From Ophthalmolycus amberensis (lineage: Eukaryota > Chordata > Actinopteri > Perciformes > Zoarcidae): a stretch of DNA of 64,000 nt. The position numbers were made by a program, and so were the translations under genes. The notes under the pieces are model-generated. The model saw only the letters and a program-made list of their open reading frames with translations. It had not been told where the DNA came from and did not search any database. This document shows positions 1-11,674 of the stretch, one piece after another (within the stretch, counting starts at the first letter, position 1; the number at the start of each line of letters is the position of its first letter). The stretch covers positions 186,001 through 250,000 of the forward strand of contig JAFEUB010000064.1 of the NCBI GenBank assembly GCA_024529925.1. The letters run 5' to 3'.

Positions 1-166
1 GACACATGTTTTTCAACCTTTGGTTGTGTTTTATACTCCAGCGCATGAGATGATACAGAAGTATCATCCATCGATACTTTATCTAGACCAGCTCATCCTG
101 CACAGGGTTCTGGGTGCATGTCCAACACACTCCATAAACTCCTAACCTCCTTAACTTGCCGACCAG

Positions 167-258
167 ACATGGAGTTCCTCGAGGTGCTGACGGAGGGAAT
201 GGAGCGCGTCCTGTTGGTGAGGGGGGGGGGGAGTGAAGTCATCACCATCTACTCCTGA
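167..258 (+). CDS. Terminal coding exon of an unrecognised gene (partial)
   Basis: A pyrimidine-rich stretch with a branch-like CTAAC and the acceptor ending GACCAG at about 166 is followed by an open frame that reads MEFLEVLTEGMERVLLV, then RGGGSEVITIYS and a TGA at 256-258. The upstream bases 1-166 have stops in this frame and look like intron. The residues are protein-like and codon use is GC-rich as in the neighbouring TOX4 and SUPT16H exons, so I read it as the last exon of a plus-strand gene that begins outside the window. I could not name the protein; the hydrophobic strand pattern before the end would suit a beta-propeller C-terminus, but that is a guess. An 11-G run (221-231) lies inside the coding sequence and encodes the three glycines, which makes the frame sensitive to homopolymer errors. 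Confidence 0.5.
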
Positions 259-2020
259 TTGGACAAAAAACGGAGGAAGCCGGCGTTTGACGACGCAGCC
301 GATCGTGCAGAAGTGAGCGAAAGGGGGAGACGTTTTTTAGGGGGGGGGGGGAGGCCCCGTGAGAGGCGGTCACGCCCGACACCTCCCCCCCCCCCCCCTT
401 TTTTTCTTTTTTTCATCGTCACACCTTTCTGTCATGACAAGGGTTTCCATTCCACTTACGTCAAGCTACAGAAATGCCAACACAATTCCACGAACGAGCA
501 AAAAAAATAAATACGAGTGATCAGCTGTGCGTGTGTGTGAAAGTCATCCACCTGAGGGAGGGTTGGTTTGCTGGAGAAGGACCAGGGTCTGTGTTTGGGC
601 CGGTGGACCAGTGAATGTGACGAAATATTAAAAACGTAGAGCGCGAGAGGCTGTGAGGCGTCCCACAAACGGAGCAGTCATTCCACTGACGAGACTCAGG
701 GTTGCTTTTTGTACAGAATGTATTTTGGAAGAAGATGCGAGTGTCTGGATCCAGTGTGTTTTTGTTTTTCTCCTTGAAGACACGGTGAAGTTTATTACAA
801 TATTACATAAATAACTAGAGAAGTAACATCAAAGGAAGGGAGGAGCCTCTAGTTTTAAACCTGCTGACTGGTTCATTTAAAGAAAATCTGTGTTTTTGTT
901 GCGGGTCTGTACTGTAATGTATCATGACAATTTTTGCCTCTTTTTGTTTTAATTTCTTTAAGTTGAGACTCTACTGTTAGAATGGTTTGTTGGTCAAAAC
1001 TTGCTGCTTTTTATCACAATCTGTCGTCTGGTACGGAGGCCCATTACCGCCAGGAAAAGGTAGAAAGAAACTGCTAAAATGAATAGTTACAAAGGCAAAA
1101 TTATTAGATAAAGAAATCTAATTTTTTAACTTACGAAGTGATAATTATGTCACTTCTTAAGTTACGAATTCAAGTCAAAATGATGACTTAACAAGGCCGA
1201 TATATGACAAGATAAGATAAGATAATGGATAAAATGTACTTGAATCTGCTGCTCCATAAAGACAAATATCTTTCAGCCAAACACCACCAGCGTGCTCGGC
1301 TTTGAGGTTGGCCGTGCGTTGAGAATAAGAATCTGTTACTGCTATCAAGATGAGAGGGGGGGGGGGGGGGGGGCTACCTTTATGTTCCACAATTATGGAT
1401 TTGTGATGTCAACCGAAGTCCCAGGAAAACAAATGTATCAATGATAAGGAAACGGTCGGGGGGGGGCTTCTCTGTGTCGTGCCATAAGCTGACTGCGAGT
1501 GTTCGGTCATGTGAGACGTTGGCAGCGTAGAGTGACCATCGTGAAAGAGGACCACAGCACTGCATGCTGTTAACATGTCACTTTGAGAGGTGTGTGTGTG
1601 TCACGTGTGTTCATTTGACACATTATGGTGTTTCCCATTCCCTCTGATGAGAATATTGGCTGCTTTGTGTAGCGTGAGCTTGTGCCCTGAAACTCCACCT
1701 AAACAAAACCTGCTGACATCCGTGTGTGTGTCTGAAAGAGTGTGTGTGTGTGAGCTTGTTACTAAAGTAAGGAGCTGTAAACTAGAGGTGTTGCTTTTGT
1801 TCTTTTTCTTTTCTACAGTGTTATCGTGCAGGGATTATTTCATGTTCATAGTTTGTTTTTCCTAAACTTTTTTGTTTTTTCTTGCTTGTACATAAAGACA
1901 AAAAAGAATTTCACGTTTTATCTTTTTTTAATTACATTAATATAAAAAAAACAAGGAATCATAAAAAACAGCTTGAAAAAAAAAATACGGGAAGAAATAA
2001 AGCAATTTTGAAAGAAAAGT
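259..2020 (+). other. Probable 3' UTR of the upstream gene
   Basis: No convincing coding exon is seen. The stretch follows the stop codon at 256-258, is rich in T/G and A/T, and has a canonical AATAAA at about 1996-2001 with T/G-rich sequence after it, so a 3' UTR of about 1.75 kb is plausible. It carries homopolymers: G at 340-351, C at 384-398, G at 1356-1373 and G at about 1458-1466, plus a short GATAA repeat near 1205-1225. Confidence 0.4.
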
Positions 2021-2354
2021 GACAAGATCTGTGATTTATTTTTGTTTTATTGAACTGCAATGACAAAGTGTCTGTGTTTGATATTGGTATTAATATTTAT
2101 CCGAATTTATTAACAAGATGCTAAGAGATTCATCGGGAGGAATTCTGATACAAATAATTTAAGTCATTTATTATTTATCAGAATATATATAAAAGCAAAC
2201 CTATAATGGAAAAACATCATTTTTTAAATGCATTTTATCCAATACCTTTAATCTTGAATGTTAACATTTTATATTTATAAATATATTCTATAATGGTCAT
2301 TGCGGTTGAAAGAGAGATTCTAAATTAACTGCCGTTTATTCTGGAATTAATAAT

Positions 2355-2508
2355 TTCTTCTACGTGATGACGCCACTTCCTGTCGTACAATCAGGAAGCC
2401 GGTGCCGCTGTTGTGATATTTGAGGAAATCAATTCTGGGCGAAGTTCACTTGCAAAAAGTGGGATAAAAAAACAAAACATAAATCAGATTTCGGGTGTGA
2501 GAATGGAG
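2355..2508 (+). promoter_or_regulatory. Promoter-like patch with a following splice donor
   Basis: TGATGACGCCA (about 2366) resembles an ATF/CREB site, and ETS-type cores follow in both orientations (ACTTCCTG about 2375, CAGGAAGCC about 2391). About 110 bases on, the sequence GAGAATGGAG ends in a good donor GTAAGAG at 2509, so this could be a first exon with its promoter, perhaps an alternative first exon of TOX4 downstream. No partner exon was identified, so the assignment is weak. Confidence 0.3.
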
Positions 2509-4391
2509 GTAAGAGTAGTTGGTATTAGAAACGTTTGACTTAATAAAAAATAATTACCTTTTGTCTTCATACGTGATGATCAATTCTAACACGATCTTTT
2601 GGTTTTCTTGTCGCGAGCGCATCAGCCCGGACATGTTTAATTCTTTATTTTATATAATTCATTAGTCATTTTATTGATGGAAGACTTTATAAATAATTTG
2701 TTCGGTGACATAATATTGTGTCTAATGCTTGTTAAAGCTGCAATAATCAACTGTAGCAAAGTTAACTCATTTTGTCGGTTGGATTAAAATCGGTAAGAAC
2801 AGAATGACAGGCGGCTTCCTGTCGTAGCTTTCAAAATAAAAGCAGGAATCATAAATGGGTTATGCGGTGACCAAAACATATTTGGGACACCCGTGTTTTT
2901 TTTGGGGATCCCCATTACACTTCACGGGGTCCAATATCCACAGTCAAAAAATATGTCGCTCAAAATATATATATATATATATATATATATGTTTTTATTA
3001 TATTATTTATTTGTTTTTAAAGCAAACATCTATGATTTTATATATAAGCCTGTTAGATCAAGGTATCGAAAAAGGTTGTGAGAAAGTTGTTGTATACTTA
3101 GACATTTTACAACCAAAAAATGAACTAATAATTTAAATTGAGTCTCAAATCTATTAGAATTTCTGCAGAATACCGCAGCTTGTTGTCAACATATTAAAGA
3201 ACATCTGTGATAAACCCAGTGATAATCTGTATTATTTCCTAACCTTTGAGTCGATAGAGAATAGAGAAGTCTTGTATATATAAATAAAATCTAAGATAAA
3301 ATAAGAGAATCCTTTATTAGTCCCGCAGTGGGGAAATGTACAGGATTACAGCAGAATAGTGGATAGTGCAAACAAGAGACATAGTAAAAACAAGATCAAA
3401 ACAAGTATTATAAATAAGTAATAAACAGTAAAGAATATTAACTAAGTAAAAAATCCACAATATCTAAAATATAAAAAAATAATATTATATATACAGACAG
3501 CTCTTAGATCTAAAATACCGATTGTAGTATATTTGTGTTTAATCAAATTAACCCAAATGAACAGACACAACCTTGTGTCATTTAGTGTTATTCCAGCGGG
3601 TACTTTGGGCACTTCCACAGTGCCTGGAGAAGAGAAAGAGGCTATTGTTAACGGTCAAAACAAATATTAAATCTGCTATGTGCACTGTAACAGAGAATAG
3701 TTAAAACAAATGCTCAATATCTCGTCTATTGAGTCCCCTAATGGGTTTATGCGACCACACATATTTCACTATAATTCTGTCTTGTGGGTATTGTAATGTA
3801 TTTAATTGTATTGTTTTAAAATAAATCGTAAAATGGGTTGAATTTAAAAAACATAAAAACCAAGTTAGCAACCTATTTTTTTATTTTGAAATCATCATTC
3901 AACAGCCGGCGTGATCCCTTTCCCCGTTAATTTCTTCCACGATCCGCCGCTCTGGATCCATTGAGCAGCCTGGCCCGGGCCAACACTAAGCAGAGCCGAT
4001 CCTGCTCTGCGTTCCTCTCTCCCTGTCAGACACCTTTGAAACGACCATTCTCTCGTGCTCCAGACCATCTCGAGCGGCTTTAAAACAGTCTGTCCGTTAA
4101 ATGTAACGCCACGTCAGCCGTGTCCGCGAGCTGCGTCCGCTGGTTGAATTGTCACGTTTGGGGACCGACGGACAAAAGATTCTTGAAGTGAGGAGTGCTG
4201 CAGCCTTGCGTCAAAGCCAGCTAAAGCTAAACCGTGGTAGGACAGATCAGCACGACAGACGGGCAACAGCCACGTTACCCGTCGGCAGCTAACGTAGCCA
4301 GACAGACAGCAGACAGACAGGCTATTTTTGGCCCGGTTGCTGTAAGACGGGGGCCTCCTAAGCTATAACATATGAGGTCCAGTTGAAAAAG
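2509..4391. other. Intergenic / upstream region of TOX4
   Basis: AT-rich, no coding exon seen. It holds a TA microsatellite at about 2964-2990 and a probable interspersed repeat near 3288-3440 (listed separately). From about 3900 the base composition turns GC-richer, with GCTAA/GCTAAC words at 4220-4300; this is the likely TOX4 promoter and 5' UTR. No TATA box is evident. Confidence 0.4.
3288..3440. repeat. Probable interspersed retroelement 3' end
   Basis: The stretch begins with an ATAAAATAAG-type short repeat and continues CCTTTATTAGTCCCGCAGTGGGG, a sequence I recognise as a widespread end of fish retroelements with short tandem-repeat tails. The family name was not checked; the limits are approximate. 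Confidence 0.4.
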
Positions 4392-7300
4392 ATGGACCTG
4401 AATTTTTATTCGGATTTAACGGACGGTACCGGGCAGCACGACGGTGACCCGGAGTTCCTGGATCCGCAGTCCTTCAATGGGTTTGACACTGACACCAAGG
4501 TGACTCTATCTTTATGAATGGGTCCACACGTCATTCACACAAACAAACGGACACAATGTTCTTTAATCGAACTCACTAATAGGTGTCGTGAACGCACCGC
4601 AAGTGTTCTTTTCTTGATTGGTTATAACACATCCTTGTGTGTTTTAATGTCCAAAAAAGAGGATGGAGTCTGGTTTTGGAGAATCCTTTGACATCAATAA
4701 TCTTGATTTTATTCCTAACTTGTGTATCTTAATGTTTCAGTTCCCTGGAGGCAGTGACAACTACCTGACTATCTCTGGGTCCGGCCATCCCTTCCTCTCC
4801 TCCTCAGAGGTAGGCGTCCTTCACATCTGGATTTATAGGGCCCTGGATGTCTCTCTGACGGGCTTTTGTTTATCGCTATGGAGCAACACAGCTGTGGACA
4901 CATGTTTCGGGTTAAAATCAAGCAGAATCACACCCATTCATTACCGTACATAAGAGTCACAGAGCTAAAGCTGCTTTTCATGTCATAGCAGAGTAATAGA
5001 GTTTCAGCCTCTGGTTCCCAACCTTTGTGACGCCTTATACATCAAATCTATATCTACATGTGTCGATGAGTTGTGACCGGTTCAACCAAAAGATTGATTC
5101 TTACTTTTTCGATTTTATTTGATTCATTTATAGAGGCCTGAATGGGTCAAACTGTCCTGTAATTCACAAGAAAAACAGCCCAAATGTGTCACAAAAAGTC
5201 TGCTTTTTGGAGGATCCAGACCCCCATGATGGATTTAATTAACTATAAATGGGTCGCGATGTGAAATGAGTCAGGATGTGAAGTTTTAGCTTGCTCAATT
5301 TGTACAATTTGAACCAAATTGATCCAAAGATCCTGTATTAGATATATATTAAATGGTCTTAAGTAAACTTAAATATATTAAGTGGAAACCGGTGACAAAT
5401 TCCATGTATGCGTAAGCACACATGGCCAATAAAGCTGATTCTGATTCAGGGTTTAAATAGATCACAAGTTGTTTATGTTTTAGGAAAAATGGTCGCTTAG
5501 CTCTGTGACTTGCATGTAGTCAACCACACCACAACCAAGCCTAACCTCAACGATCTCTAACTTAATCAACAAATTATATTTCGTAGCATGTCAACCATGT
5601 TAATAATAGATTTTTATCTTGTGCGAGTCCTACACAACAAGGCTATGAACGACTTAACGTCAGCGCCGTGAGTAACGTAAACAAACATTTGTAATCAACG
5701 TGCATCACTGACATACTCGCATCTTTTAGTGTTCCACTAAACCCATTGACCTCTTCAACCTCGCGGGATCTGCCGGTGGAGTATGAATCATTTATAAATA
5801 CTTTATATTTCACTACCCCCTTCCTGCTTAAATCCAGACTTTTTTTGCTTTCTTTTTAAAACAATGCTGTCATTTAGGAAACAAGCTTTTAATAAGAGGC
5901 TATTTTATCATCAGAATAGATAGAAATGTTACAAAAAGAGGGATGAAAGTATACAAATAATACAAATAACAGAGCCAAACAGTTCAACCAGGTTAGAGAG
6001 CATTTTCCAGGCATGGCATACATCTTAACACCTGTAATATTTCAATCATCAGCATTTCTCACTCTCGGCTGGTCACCTGACAGCACACTTATTTGTATTA
6101 TTGCATGATCAACTTGCCTTCTTCTAGCTTCACTGTGATCCTGGATGACTGGTGTCACCGAGCTGCTTCTCTACTGGCTAAACTAACTCAGGGGTTTTCC
6201 TATCCAGCTATGAGAGTTCCCATGATGCAACATCATCAATATGCAACAATACTTCATAAGGCACGAGATGAAACGGGGACGATTCGTTTGATAACCAGTT
6301 AATAAAAAGTAAGGCTAAAAGCAATAAGTATGGCCATTTCTAAACCCTTTTATCTTTGTTATAATTAGTAACAAGTAAGTAAAGAGCCAGCTGATGTGAT
6401 TCTTTATTACTTGTCACTTTATTGTACACTCAGTATGTTTGTCCCTCTCAGGATCCTGTAGGAATATAATGAAATCTACTTTAGTTGAAAGAGAGCCAGC
6501 TAACCCACTAATCTCTCTTTGTGCCGCACTTTCTCCTCCGCTGACTCAAACACTTTCTGACACACACACAGTATTTTGGAGATGTGTCAGTTTTCAAGTA
6601 TGTCTTTAAATTAACTTTTGTCCAAACTCTGTTTGCCGTAATGACTGACTTTCTTCTCCCAACTTTCTCGTGTGTCTCTTTCTTTCCATATTGTTGTTTC
6701 CTCCTCTCCACCACAGTTTCTCACAAACCTGTTTTCTCTTCCCTCCACTCTTCTTCTTCTTCTCCTTCTTCTCCGCTTCAGACGTTCCACACTCCCAGCC
6801 TCGGCGATGAGGAGTTCGAGATCCCCCCCATCTCGCTGGATCCGGACTCGGCGCTCACCGTGTCGGACGTGGTGTCCCATTTCGGGGGGCTGTCGGACAC
6901 GGGCCCCTCCGACAGCGTGGTGGTGCCCGGGAACGCCGTGGTGGAAGGGGACGACCCCTCGTTCGCCTCCACCTTCGTCAACGCCCCCTCGCAGGGACTG
7001 GAGCACCTGAGCCTGGGAGTCATCAGCCAGTCGGGAGGCAGTGCTCTGCTGGGCTCGTCGCTGGGCATGGTGAGCAGACGTCTGAGCTGTTACCTCGGTG
7101 CCAAACATCAGGCGAACTCGCTCACGTTTCATTCCCGTCCCCAGGATCTCGGCCACCCCATCGGCTCTCAGTTCAGCAGCTCGTCCCCGGTGACCATCGA
7201 CGTCCCGCTGGGCGACATGAGCCAGGGCCTGCTGGGGTCCAGCCAGCTGACCACCATCGACCAGTCCGAGCTCAGCGCTCAGCTGGGGCTCGGCCTGGGG

Positions 7301-9565
7301 GGCGGGAACATGCTGCAGGGGCCCCAGTCACCCGACAACCCTCTGTCGGCCACGGCGTCGCCCACCAGCTCGCTCCAGGACGACGACATGGACGACTTCA
7401 GAAGGGTGAGTTTTAAAACCTCAACGTTCTTACACCACGACACAGTCCTAATGAAGCCAAGAGAGTTATTATTCTAATTTTATATTTGATAAAAACGGCA
7501 CAGTAATTTGGTGTTTCTTGTCACGTAAGCAGTTTTTAAAAAAGAAAACCATTTTGAAATGTATTCTCTACTCTAACATGCCGTCCCCGTCCCCTCCCAT
7601 CAGAGCGTCCTGGTGGAGTCTCCGGTCTCTCTGGCCGTCTCCCCCGGAGTCATCTCCCTCGACCCCTCCCTGTCCGCCCCCCTGCTCTCCTTCCCCACCA
7701 CCAGCATCTCGCCAGCCGCCGGGCGGAAAGGAGCGAAGAGGTGGAAGACTAAGAAAGACCCCAACGAGCCCCAGAAACCCGTGTCGGCCTACGCCTTGTT
7801 CTTCAGGGACACGCAGGCGGCCATTAAGGGACAAAACCCCAACGCCACGTTCGGAGAGGTGTCGAAGATCGTGGCCTCCATGTGGGACAGCCTGGGGGAG
7901 GAGCAGAAACAGGTGAGAGGAAACCCTCGACACTTTAGGAATGTGCATTTCATAGTCCATTCATTGATCGGGTAAATTGAGCTCAGCTTGAAGGAAATGT
8001 CTTTCATAGTATCTTCTCGTAGGCTCAATAACGTCCTAATATCAGTGCGTGATGTATAATATATATTTTTTGCAGGTTTACAAGAGGAAAAACGAAGCGG
8101 CTAAGAAGGATTACTTGAAGGCGCTGGCGGAGTACAGAGCCGGCCAGAGTTCTCAGGTGAGCAGCTGTGACACACTCTGTATGCTTTACTGCGGTTTTTG
8201 TGGCGTTTCCTGTTTTAAAATATAAGCAAAATACATGCATGTACAGAATGCATTAAAACTCACTCTGAGCATCTTCCACATCTACATAATGAATGTTGTG
8301 TGTCTGTATTGTGTCCTACCGTCCTCTCTGTAGGCCCCCATCGAAGTCATGGACACCTCCCCGTCGCCGCCGTCGCCCCCACCTTCGGCCCTGGGTCCCG
8401 CCGTCATGGCCGCCCACGCCTCCACCCTCGCCGCCCGCTCCACCAGGTCGCAGCATTACAACCCCGAGGAGAACACCATCACCAACATTTGCACCTCCAA
8501 CATCATCCTGGACCTGCCGCAGGTCACCACGCGCTCCCGCACCGGCGCCACCAAACTCCAACCGGCGCCGCCCGCCCCCGCCCTGCCGAACCTGCCCACC
8601 GTCGCCAAGATCATCATCAAGCAGATGCAGCTGCCCTCCGGCGGCATGACGGTCACGGCGACGGCCGCCGCCTCCTCGCCGCGCCAGCCGCCGCCGCTGC
8701 AGCAGATGCAGAGCACCTCTCTGCCGCCTCGGCTGCAGCAGATGGTGCACGCCCAGGCCCCGCCCCCTCTGCAGGCCAAGCCGCGAGGCGGAGGCGCGGC
8801 CGTCGCCGCCACGGCTCCGCCCCCGCTGCAGATCAAGGTCATCCAGTCGTCGCGGCAGGTGGATCCGAGAGCGGCGATGAGCGCGACGCCGGCCGGCGGG
8901 GCGCCCACGTCGGTGTCCCCCGCGGGTCTGACGGTGGAGGTGGGACAGTCGGCCGACCTGGTGACGGGAGGAGAGGAAGTGGCGGAGGCAGAGGAAGGGG
9001 TGAGCTCAGCAACGCAGGCCTGAGCTGCACATTTGGACGGTTTGATGAACACCTTTTCAAATGTAAATCTGTCTTTGGCCTTGTTTTTGTCTCCCAGATG
9101 GAGGTTGAGGTGAACGTCGCCCCCGTCCCAAGTGTGACGACTCCCGCCGCCAGCCGTAACATCTGTGTGCGCGCCGGCTGCACGAGGCCCGCTGTGGAGT
9201 GCCAAGACTGGGACAAGGAGTACTGTAGCAACGAGTGTGTCGCCACACACTGCAGGTGTGTTCACCAGCAGCGTGCACATTAGGTTTCTATTATCAGTCA
9301 GTGTGTCGATAGAGTAGTGAGGTCCTGCCTGTTCAGCTGTGATGGACTGAGAAGCTTTAAATGGCTGTAAAAGAAAACAATAAATTAACCAATAATTAAA
9401 CTAATAGTTTAACTCACACACGTAGTTCCACACTAACTGATAATCAAAACAAATTTGTCAGAAATTGACTTTAAGTGTCGTGAAAATAATTTTTTTCTGC
9501 TTCACAGAGATGTGTTCATGGCCTGGTGCGCCATCCGAGGGCAGAACTTCACCACCGTCACATAG
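4392..9565 (+). CDS. tox4: TOX high mobility group box family member 4-like
   Basis: Nine exons join in frame: 4392-4499, 4741-4809, 6782-7069, 7145-7405, 7604-7912, 8076-8156, 8334-8999, 9098-9255 and 9508-9565, giving 665 aa (human TOX4 is about 620). The start MDLNFYSDLTDGTGQHD and the acidic N-terminal half fit the TOX family. A basic stretch (GAKRWKTKKDPNEPQKP) leads into one HMG box at about residues 294-365, split over exons 5 and 6, with the conserved W in SMWDSLGEEQK. Exon 7 (222 codons) is Pro/Ala/Gln-rich. The C-terminus has a Cys/His cluster (CVRAGC, YCSNEC, HCRDVFMAW) that is characteristic of TOX4. Known role: chromatin-binding nuclear protein acting with the PNUTS-PP1-WDR82 phosphatase complex. 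The next gene, SUPT16H, lies 2.1 kb downstream on the same strand. Fish may hold a second copy, so tox4a/tox4b cannot be told apart. Confidence 0.9.
5380..5456. repeat. Short retroelement-like tail in TOX4 intron 2
   Basis: CATGGCCAATAAAGCTGATT followed by CTGATTCAG resembles the common fish LINE/SINE 3' tail ending in a (CTGATT)n repeat. It sits in the roughly 2-kb second intron of TOX4 (4810-6781), which otherwise shows nothing recognisable. Only a fragment is seen. Confidence 0.3.
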
Positions 9566-10640
9566 GTGACGAGGACAGAGGAGAGTAACAAGGTGACGAG
9601 GACAGGAGAGTAACAAGGTGACATGAACAGAGGAGGGAAGGAACCACCAGGCTCAGGTGTCGGCACATAAACGCTCCGTTTTGTCGACGAGGCGGTCGCA
9701 GGAAAAGTATTTGAAAATCACTAAAATCGACACAAACGACTCTCCAGCAGGAGGAAAAACTCTGAATTATTTGGAAATACCGCAGCGGGAATGGCGGCTC
9801 ACAGAGGACAGGTGGATGAATAATAAGACTGAAGAAAAAGGAGAAGAAGAAACTTCCAAGTGATCATCTATTGTGAATCTGAAATATGGGCTTGATAAAG
9901 AAAAAGAACATTTTATATGGACTTATGATGTTTTTAATTGTTTTGTGCAGGAAGGGGAATCATGAGAGTTCATTTTATTCAGTTAAAACACTTCACATGT
10001 CTTCGCTCTTCCCTTTACTGTCACACTGAGGCTCGAGTCATCTATGAAGTGTTTAATTGTTCTCTTCACTAATGTGATCAGGTGCTTCTTTTAAAGATGT
10101 AACGTACACACGAGCGACTACTGGGCAAAGCACAAACAATCCTAAAGGTAGTTTGGAGTCGTACAAAAAGGTAAAATGTTTGTGAGACGACGGGGGAAAT
10201 TAATCTGCCGCAAGCCAAATGCAGTTTGTCACCTTTCTAAAGCACTTTAAACTACCACCATGCAAACGATTTTAACTCACACTTTGAAAACAGGTGCTAA
10301 GGTGCAGTCGAAAGATGACTCGTGTTCTCCTCTCCTGCTGTAACACCCCGCAACATAAGAGCTTTTTAAATATGTGCTGAAAGTATCGGAATGAAATGAA
10401 ACGCACACCAGCTCTGACAACACTACTGTACGGGGAAATATGAAAAGCTTTACTTTTTAACACAACTGTTTAATTTAAGGAACTTTGCTTTCAGGTCTGT
10501 TGCAGAATAAAGGAAGGGACTGGTTGCTTCCAAAAAAAAAGATGAAATAATGCAGGGAACTGGTCTGGTTTGTTGTAGATATCCTGGAAATGTTTTTAAC
10601 GGTGAAATAAAATATTTTATGTTTTAATATACATTTGGTG
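9566..10640 (+). other. tox4: TOX4 3' UTR
   Basis: Starts at the TAG of TOX4. It opens with a short near-duplication of GGTGACGAGGACAG-type sequence (9565-9620). Candidate poly(A) signals AATAAA occur at about 10506 and 10606, the latter followed by a T-rich stretch. No other coding exon is seen. Confidence 0.5.
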
Positions 10641-10919
10641 ATGCACATTTTGGCCTCAGGATTATAGCTGGAGAGGCATTTATTTGAGTTATAGTACAGG
10701 TGATACAGGAACAGAAAATACACACATATATATATGTATTTGTTTTTATTTGTTTATGATATAACTTGCATGGAAGAAATCATGTTTTACCACTGAATAT
10801 TAGAAAAAAAACTACTTTTTAACACTTAAAAAAGCAACATTCTGCAATTAATATGGGAAAATAATAAATAATAGTACGAAAAATAAAATAACATACCTTT
10901 AAATTATTCCCCAAAAGCC

Positions 10920-11674
10920 AGAAAATAGTTGTAGCCCACGTGTGATTTGAACGCTGCAGTTTCTATCGCGAGATTGACATCAGTGGAAGCGTTTGATGAC
11001 GATGGCGGGAAAACCCACCATGGCGGGAAAAAGCAGCGTGGTCAAGACAAGGCAGGGGGCGCTGCTGCGCTGCAAATAACATTTGAATGCGCCACAAAAC
11101 CGTCACAAAGTAGCAAAAACAGGAGGACAGGAACTCGCAAATAATTTAGACTTTTGTTCGTCTCCTTTTCACGTTATTTTATTTGATTAGAATCACACCA
11201 GGAGCTTCTGGTAGGCGCCATGATGGTTTTAAATATCGTTTTGTAATTGTAAAAAGCTGATATGTGAAGACTCGGAGGGGGAGGGAGAGGCAAAGGAAGC
11301 ACTAGGAGAAAGGAAAGGAGGAGGGACCGATGACTTAATTATAACAGATTGGTGTGTGCGTGGTTGTGAGTGTGGCGTAAAGCCAAATTACATTATATTT
11401 TAATAATTTATCGTATTTTTAACCGAGTGATTGCTCATAAGGTGTTTTTTTTGCGTGGCTCTTTTTTTTTTTTTTTTACATGACCCCTTTCCTCAGTGGA
11501 AAAAGGCCTCTGTGGTGAAAATATAAAGGAAGTAGGACTGGTAGTGGTGCGTGGATCTCGACAGGCGTGGAAAGAAAGTGCGTTATTGTTAGTTGACACT
11601 GATCATCCTCATCATCATCCGGCCCTGCTTGAGAAGCGAAGCCGGGAGCTGGAGTTTGCACCAGAGGACTCACC
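10920..11674 (+). promoter_or_regulatory. supt16h: SUPT16H promoter and 5' UTR region
   Basis: The stretch contains CACGTG (E-box) near 10938, TCGCGAGA near 10967, and two copies of ATGGCGGGAAAA 18 bases apart (11002-11030), each a consensus E2F site. A G/A-rich block follows at 11270-11330. No TATA box is obvious. The start codon at 11675 has an A at -3 and G at +4 (CACCATGG). A replication-coupled E2F control would suit a histone chaperone, but no transcription start is proven from sequence. Confidence 0.45.

Noticed and set aside
6584..7477. 297-codon frame across TOX4 exons 3 and 4 taken as one gene
   Set aside because: It reads through clear introns; the N-terminal part is intron pyrimidine tract and the splice sites at 6781, 7070, 7144 and 7406 fit TOX4.
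8316..9280. Long minus-strand frames of 144, 274 and 135 codons
   Set aside because: Antisense to the GC-rich TOX4 exon 7 and its neighbour; no domain, and composition explains the openness.
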